Positions 60,619-64,000 of a stretch of DNA of 64,000 nucleotides are shown piece by piece (position 1 is the stretch's first letter; the number at the start of each line of letters is the position of its first letter). Source of the stretch: Blautia coccoides. GTDB taxonomy: Bacteria > Bacillota > Clostridia > Lachnospirales > Lachnospiraceae. The position numbers and the translations under genes were made by a program. The stretch spans positions 4,560,501 through 4,624,500 of the forward strand of contig NZ_CP136422.1 of the NCBI RefSeq assembly GCF_034355335.1, in the 5' to 3' direction. The notes beneath the pieces were generated by a model. It searched no databases, was not told where the DNA came from, and saw only the letters and a list, made by a program, of their open reading frames with translations.

Positions 60619-62619
60619 ATGGACACTATTTTATATGCATGGGAGGGGCCGCTGCCCTCTCCCGACTCCTTCGACCCGGCAGTACGCCGGGCACCGAAGC
60701 GGGAGGCCGCGCTGGGCGAAGCAGATATTAAACTTGCCGTCAAAAATGCCCTGCGCTACATTCCTCCAAAATATCACCGGGAAATCATTCCTGAATTTTA
60801 TCAGGAACTCATGGAACATGGCCGCATCTACGGCTATCGCTTCCGCCCTCACGGAGCGATCTATGGGAAAGCGATAGATGAGTACAAGGGGAAATGTCTG
60901 GCCGGAAAAGCCATTCAAGTCATGATAGACAACAACCTGGATTTCGACGTGGCGCTTTATCCCTATGAACTGGTCACTTACGGAGAAACCGGACAGGTCT
61001 GTCAGAACTGGATGCAGTACAGGCTCATAAAAAAATATCTGGAGCAGATGACAGAGAAACAGACGCTTGTGGTCAGTTCCGGGCATCCCATAGGCCTTTT
61101 CAATTCAGCCCGTTCCTGTCCCAGAGTCATTCTTGCCAATGGTCTTATGGTAGGAAAATACAATAATCCGGAACAGTGGAACCGCTGTGCTGCCCTTGGG
61201 GTCACCAATTATGGACAATTTACTGCCGGAGGATGGTTTTATATCGGCTCCCAGGGAATCGTACACGGCACATATTCCACGTTCCTGGCAGCGGCAAGAC
61301 AGATTCTCCACAAAAGCAGTGAAGAAGTCCTCCGCGGAAATCTGCTGGTATCCGCCGGTCTCGGCGGAATGAGCGGGGCACAGGGAAAGGCTATTGAACT
61401 GTGCCAGGGTGTGGGTATTATCGCTGAGGTGGACGCTTCTAAAATAGAACTGCGCATGCGTCTCGGCTGGATAAAAGCCATGGTGCATACGCCTCAGGAA
61501 GCGTTTGTACTTGCAAAAGAGTACCAGCAAAAAGGAGAACCTATCTCCATTGGATTCCATGGAAATATAGTGGACCTGCTGGAATATGCCGTAGAAACTG
61601 AGCAGAAAATTGACCTGCTCACAGACCAAACCTCCTGTCATGTGGCATTTGACGGCGGGTACTGTCCTCAGGGTCTGACCTTTGAGGAACGGACCAAAAT
61701 GCTTGCTGAGCATAAGGATTTATTTGAAGAAAAAGTGAAGAAAACCTTGTTCAGACATCATGAATTGATCGAGATCCTGCGCTCCAGAGGCACCTATTTC
61801 TTTGACTACGGAAACAGTCTGACAACCACCATGTATGACATTGGGATCAGGGAAGTGTGCAGAAATGGAGAAAATGATTTAGATGGATTTATTTATAGAT
61901 CCTTTGTAGAAGAATTCATGGGACCTACCCTTTTTGACTATGGTTACGGACCGTTCCGCTGGGTTGTACTAAGTGGAAAAGCGGAAGATCTGGCACTTAC
62001 AGACCAAACCGCAATGGACTGTATTGAAAAAGACCGGAGATTCCAGGACTATGATAATTATCTGTGGATCAAGCATGCAGGAGAGAATCATCTTGTTATG
62101 GGCACACAGGCCAGGATCCTTTATCAGGATGGAGAGACCAGGAAAAAAATCGCCCTTGCCTTCAACCGCCTGGTGCGGGATGGCAAGACCGGGCCTATTA
62201 TGATGGGCCGGGATCACATGGATACAGGAGGCGTAGACGCCCCCTCAAGAGAAACCTCCAATATCCATGACGGCAGCAACATTACTGCAGATATGTCTGC
62301 ACTGGTCTACGGCGGAGATGCTGCCATGGGTATGACCATGATGACCATACACAACGGCGGCGGAACCGGCATCGGCAACTCCCAGAGCTGCGGCTACGGG
62401 CTGCTGCTGGACGGTTCCCCTGAGGTGGATGAAATCATCTGCCGAGCCGTAAACTATGATGTTATGTGCGGTGTGGCAAGACGCGCCTGGGCAGGCAATG
62501 CACACGCGCTGGAAACGGTTTCGCTCTATAAGGAACCTGGAAATACTCTCACCCTTCCTTTTGCCTGTGACGAACAGGCGCTGTCAGACGCAATCCGGAT
62601 CCTGGAAAAAGAAAAGTAA
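60619..62619 (+). CDS. hutU: Urocanate hydratase (long form)
   Basis: Adds water to urocanate to give imidazolone propionate, using tightly bound NAD. 666 aa, matching the ~670-aa form (as in animals and some clostridia) rather than the ~555-aa proteobacterial form. Motifs: VSSGHPIGLFNS, TAGGWFYIGSQGIVHGTYST, LVSAGLGGMSGAQGKA and MMGRDHMDTGGVDAPSRETSNIHDGS. In the segment ARILYQDG a Leu occupies what is the catalytic Cys region of the short form, as far as I recall a feature of long forms. Last gene of the operon; no hutI or hutG follows. Confidence 0.94.
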   Translation: MDTILYAWEGPLPSPDSFDPAVRRAPKREAALGEADIKLAVKNALRYIPPKYHREIIPEFYQELMEHGRIYGYRFRPHGAIYGKAIDEYKGKCLAGKAIQVMIDNNLDFDVALYPYELVTYGETGQVCQNWMQYRLIKKYLEQMTEKQTLVVSSGHPIGLFNSARSCPRVILANGLMVGKYNNPEQWNRCAALGVTNYGQFTAGGWFYIGSQGIVHGTYSTFLAAARQILHKSSEEVLRGNLLVSAGLGGMSGAQGKAIELCQGVGIIAEVDASKIELRMRLGWIKAMVHTPQEAFVLAKEYQQKGEPISIGFHGNIVDLLEYAVETEQKIDLLTDQTSCHVAFDGGYCPQGLTFEERTKMLAEHKDLFEEKVKKTLFRHHELIEILRSRGTYFFDYGNSLTTTMYDIGIREVCRNGENDLDGFIYRSFVEEFMGPTLFDYGYGPFRWVVLSGKAEDLALTDQTAMDCIEKDRRFQDYDNYLWIKHAGENHLVMGTQARILYQDGETRKKIALAFNRLVRDGKTGPIMMGRDHMDTGGVDAPSRETSNIHDGSNITADMSALVYGGDAAMGMTMMTIHNGGGTGIGNSQSCGYGLLLDGSPEVDEIICRAVNYDVMCGVARRAWAGNAHALETVSLYKEPGNTLTLPFACDEQALSDAIRILEKEK

Positions 62620-62658
62620 TGTCTCTTTGCACCCTCTAAAGCATAAAGACATGAAAAG

Positions 62659-62692
62659 GCCGCACGGTAGATTCTTCCGTATACCGTGCGGC
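62659..62692 (+). terminator. Terminator of the hut operon
   Basis: Perfect 11-bp stem GCCGCACGGTA/TACCGTGCGGC with a 12-nt loop, then TGTTTTT. It lies 40 bp after hutU. Confidence 0.93.
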
Positions 62693-62838
62693 TGTTTTTA
62701 ACCTGTGGGGCTATATTTATATTTTATATTTATATGTTATCTTTATTATTGTATTTACATACCGTATTTACAGTCGTTATCTCTGCTGTTGTTCCGGCCT
62801 GTGAATTTTTTAATTACTATGTTAGTTTACTATAAACT

Positions 62839-63093
62839 TTATTTGCAGTTATTATAAAACTCCTTCAGCTCCGCCTTCACTTCAGATGAAAGCTGGCTTT
62901 TTTTAATTCCCTGTACCGCACCTTCCAATCCGTATAAACGGTTTATGCAGGCCGAGTCATCAATGGCCTTGATCTTCAGCCACGCCTGCCTGCTTCCCAT
63001 TTCTTTCAGTTGGTCATAGGTATTGATACCTACTTGATTGAGTTGCTCTTCCACTACTGCTCCTATGTTTGGAAGCTTAGATAATTCCCCCAT
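62839..63093 (-). CDS. Stand-alone TfoX C-terminal-domain protein
   Basis: 84 aa, helix-hairpin-helix-like: LSKLPNIGAVVEEQLNQVGINTYDQLKEMGSRQAWLKIKA and RLYGLEGAVQGI match the C-terminal domain of TfoX/Sxy. The N-terminal domain is absent, as in many Firmicute homologues. Proteobacterial TfoX controls competence, but the isolated C domain has no proven role. The protein ends NNCK. Confidence 0.87.
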   Translation of the reverse strand: MGELSKLPNIGAVVEEQLNQVGINTYDQLKEMGSRQAWLKIKAIDDSACINRLYGLEGAVQGIKKSQLSSEVKAELKEFYNNCK

Positions 63094-63178
63094 GTCTCTT
63101 CCTTCTTTCTTTTCATTTATACATAAATATAAAATATATTACATTCACATTTAAGTGATAAAAAATAATATTTTTGCT

Positions 63179-63523
63179 CTACATAAGTATCTCATATTCA
63201 AAATATTTCTCCTGAAAATGCACGGATTTTTCTATTTCCCGGCGGCTGAATTTCATGCCTTTGGGAGCTGCCACCCATTTATCTTCCACATCATTTTTCC
63301 GATGAATAACAGCAATTATAATGCCTTCTGCGCGCTTAACCGGCTTGTCTATTCCCAGAAAATACACATCCTGTTCCTCCTGATCACCGCCTAGAATCCC
63401 TTCCACATAGCCGTAATTAACCGGATAATATAAATCTTTATGTTCGGGATGAAAACTGCCCATCGGTCTGTCTATGACCACTTCGACAGGCTTATGCAGA
63501 ATATCTTTTTTATTATTTTCCAT
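63179..63523 (-). CDS. Inorganic pyrophosphatase-like protein
   Basis: 114 aa. VEVVIDRPMGSFHPEHKDLYYPVNYGYVEG and QDVYFLGIDKP resemble class I inorganic pyrophosphatases, but it is well short of the usual ~170 residues. The full set of acidic metal ligands (the DGDPLD-type motif) is reduced to EEQDVYFLG. It may therefore lack pyrophosphatase activity. Confidence 0.82.
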   Translation of the reverse strand: MENNKKDILHKPVEVVIDRPMGSFHPEHKDLYYPVNYGYVEGILGGDQEEQDVYFLGIDKPVKRAEGIIIAVIHRKNDVEDKWVAAPKGMKFSRREIEKSVHFQEKYFEYEILM

Positions 63524-63616
63524 ATTTAAATACCACCTCTTTACCGCTATGATATTCTTATGGTTCCGGGATATTATTATACTCTTTTCTCATGTTTTAT
63601 TATGTCCATGTTTTTT

Positions 63617-63949
63617 ATATCTCTTTAATTGTATCCTAATAATATCTCTTTAACTGCATCTGAATATAATTCTTTAATTGCATCTGTTTAGTATATCTTT
63701 TATATATCTTTATTAATATCTGTGTAATGTATCTCTTTAATTACGTCTATATAATAAGTCCCTTTGATCGCGTCTATATAACAGGTCTCTTTAATCACAT
63801 CTATAATAACAAGTCTCTTTAATCACATCTATAATAACAAGTCTCTTTAATCACATCTATAATAGCAAGTCTCTTTAGTCATGTCTATATAACAAGTCTC
63901 TTTAATCAGGTCTATATAACAAGTCTTTTTAATCACATCTATATAGTTC
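63617..63949. repeat. 27-29 bp tandem-repeat array
   Basis: Best units start at 63729, 63758, 63785, 63813, 63841, 63869, 63896 and 63923 (steps 27-29), with the core GTCTCTTTAATCACATCTAT. Units near 63617, 63642 and 63666 are more degenerate. The units are contiguous with no spacers, AT-rich and non-coding. The flanking 63524-63616 and 63950-64000 show no gene. Confidence 0.85.
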
Positions 63950-64000
63950 TAAAGTACCATTTTTTTGCGTATAATGATAATATTCATCATTTGTCATATC

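Noticed and set aside
60619..62619. Loss of the urocanate hydratase catalytic Cys as a sign of inactivity
   Set aside because: A Leu occupies this place, but as far as I recall the long-form enzymes share ARILY here, so it is not evidence of a dead enzyme.
63617..63949. Possible CRISPR array
   Set aside because: The 27-29 bp units run directly into each other with no spacers, and they drift in sequence.

Overview
This window reads as chromosome of a spore-forming, low-to-mid-GC Firmicute of the Lachnospiraceae, probably Blautia-like. The reasons are the gpr-spoIIP-lepA cluster beside rpsT, strong AGGAGG ribosome binding sites with GTG/TTG starts, YesM/YesN-type sugar regulation, a domain-permuted GH3 beta-glucosidase, and many ABC sugar-uptake and glycosidase genes. 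The genus is an inference; no rRNA gene is present to fix it.

Layout. 1-3.7 kb: lepA (partial), spoIIP, gpr, and rpsT on the other strand. 3.7-10.9 kb: a minus-strand run of comEA, a WalRK/PhoPR-like two-component pair, a GerMN lipoprotein, comEC and holA. 11-16 kb: a plus-strand operon with a transglutaminase-like lipoprotein, a PilC-type platform protein, four small membrane-anchored pseudopilin-like proteins and a PilT-type ATPase. With comEA/comEC next door this looks like a DNA-uptake or retractable-pilus locus, although no assembly ATPase (PilB) or prepilin peptidase is seen here. 16-20 kb: an accessory island bounded by two inverted copies of an undescribed-looking hairpin-armed element, each followed on its core-distal side by its own tandem repeats. 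The cargo is two 'membrane protein + small XRE regulator' modules with palindromic operators and an AT-rich Ntn-hydrolase gene. 20-28 kb: housekeeping genes dnaB, rplI, gdpP, rpsR, ssb and rpsF, with a second two-component system in between. 28-31 kb: DUF951, Sir2 deacylase, sortase B, a zinc-ribbon membrane protein, and an initiator tRNA-fMet.

31-43 kb holds alpha- and beta-glucoside metabolism (GH3, AraC regulator, GH13, MalQ, maltose O-acetyltransferase), then a phosphoesterase, rsmH, a Gfo/Idh oxidoreductase and a glyoxalase-like protein. 43-44 kb: an Rpn-type nuclease whose natural start is broken by a stop codon. 44-55 kb: a complete uptake locus with an unusual GH32-like hydrolase, two permeases, a binding lipoprotein, a YesN/YesM pair and a large BTAD-ATPase-TPR regulator. 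55.6-62.6 kb: a histidine-utilisation operon, hutH - YjiH-type transporter - Old-Yellow-Enzyme-type reductase - hutU, with no hutI or hutG. The reductase between the two urocanate enzymes is the most interesting metabolic lead. The window ends with a stand-alone TfoX C-terminal domain, a pyrophosphatase-like protein and a 27-29 bp tandem-repeat array.

The strongest candidates for something undescribed are the hairpin-armed element pair (constant core, unrelated but self-complementary arms) and the hut operon with its embedded ene-reductase.
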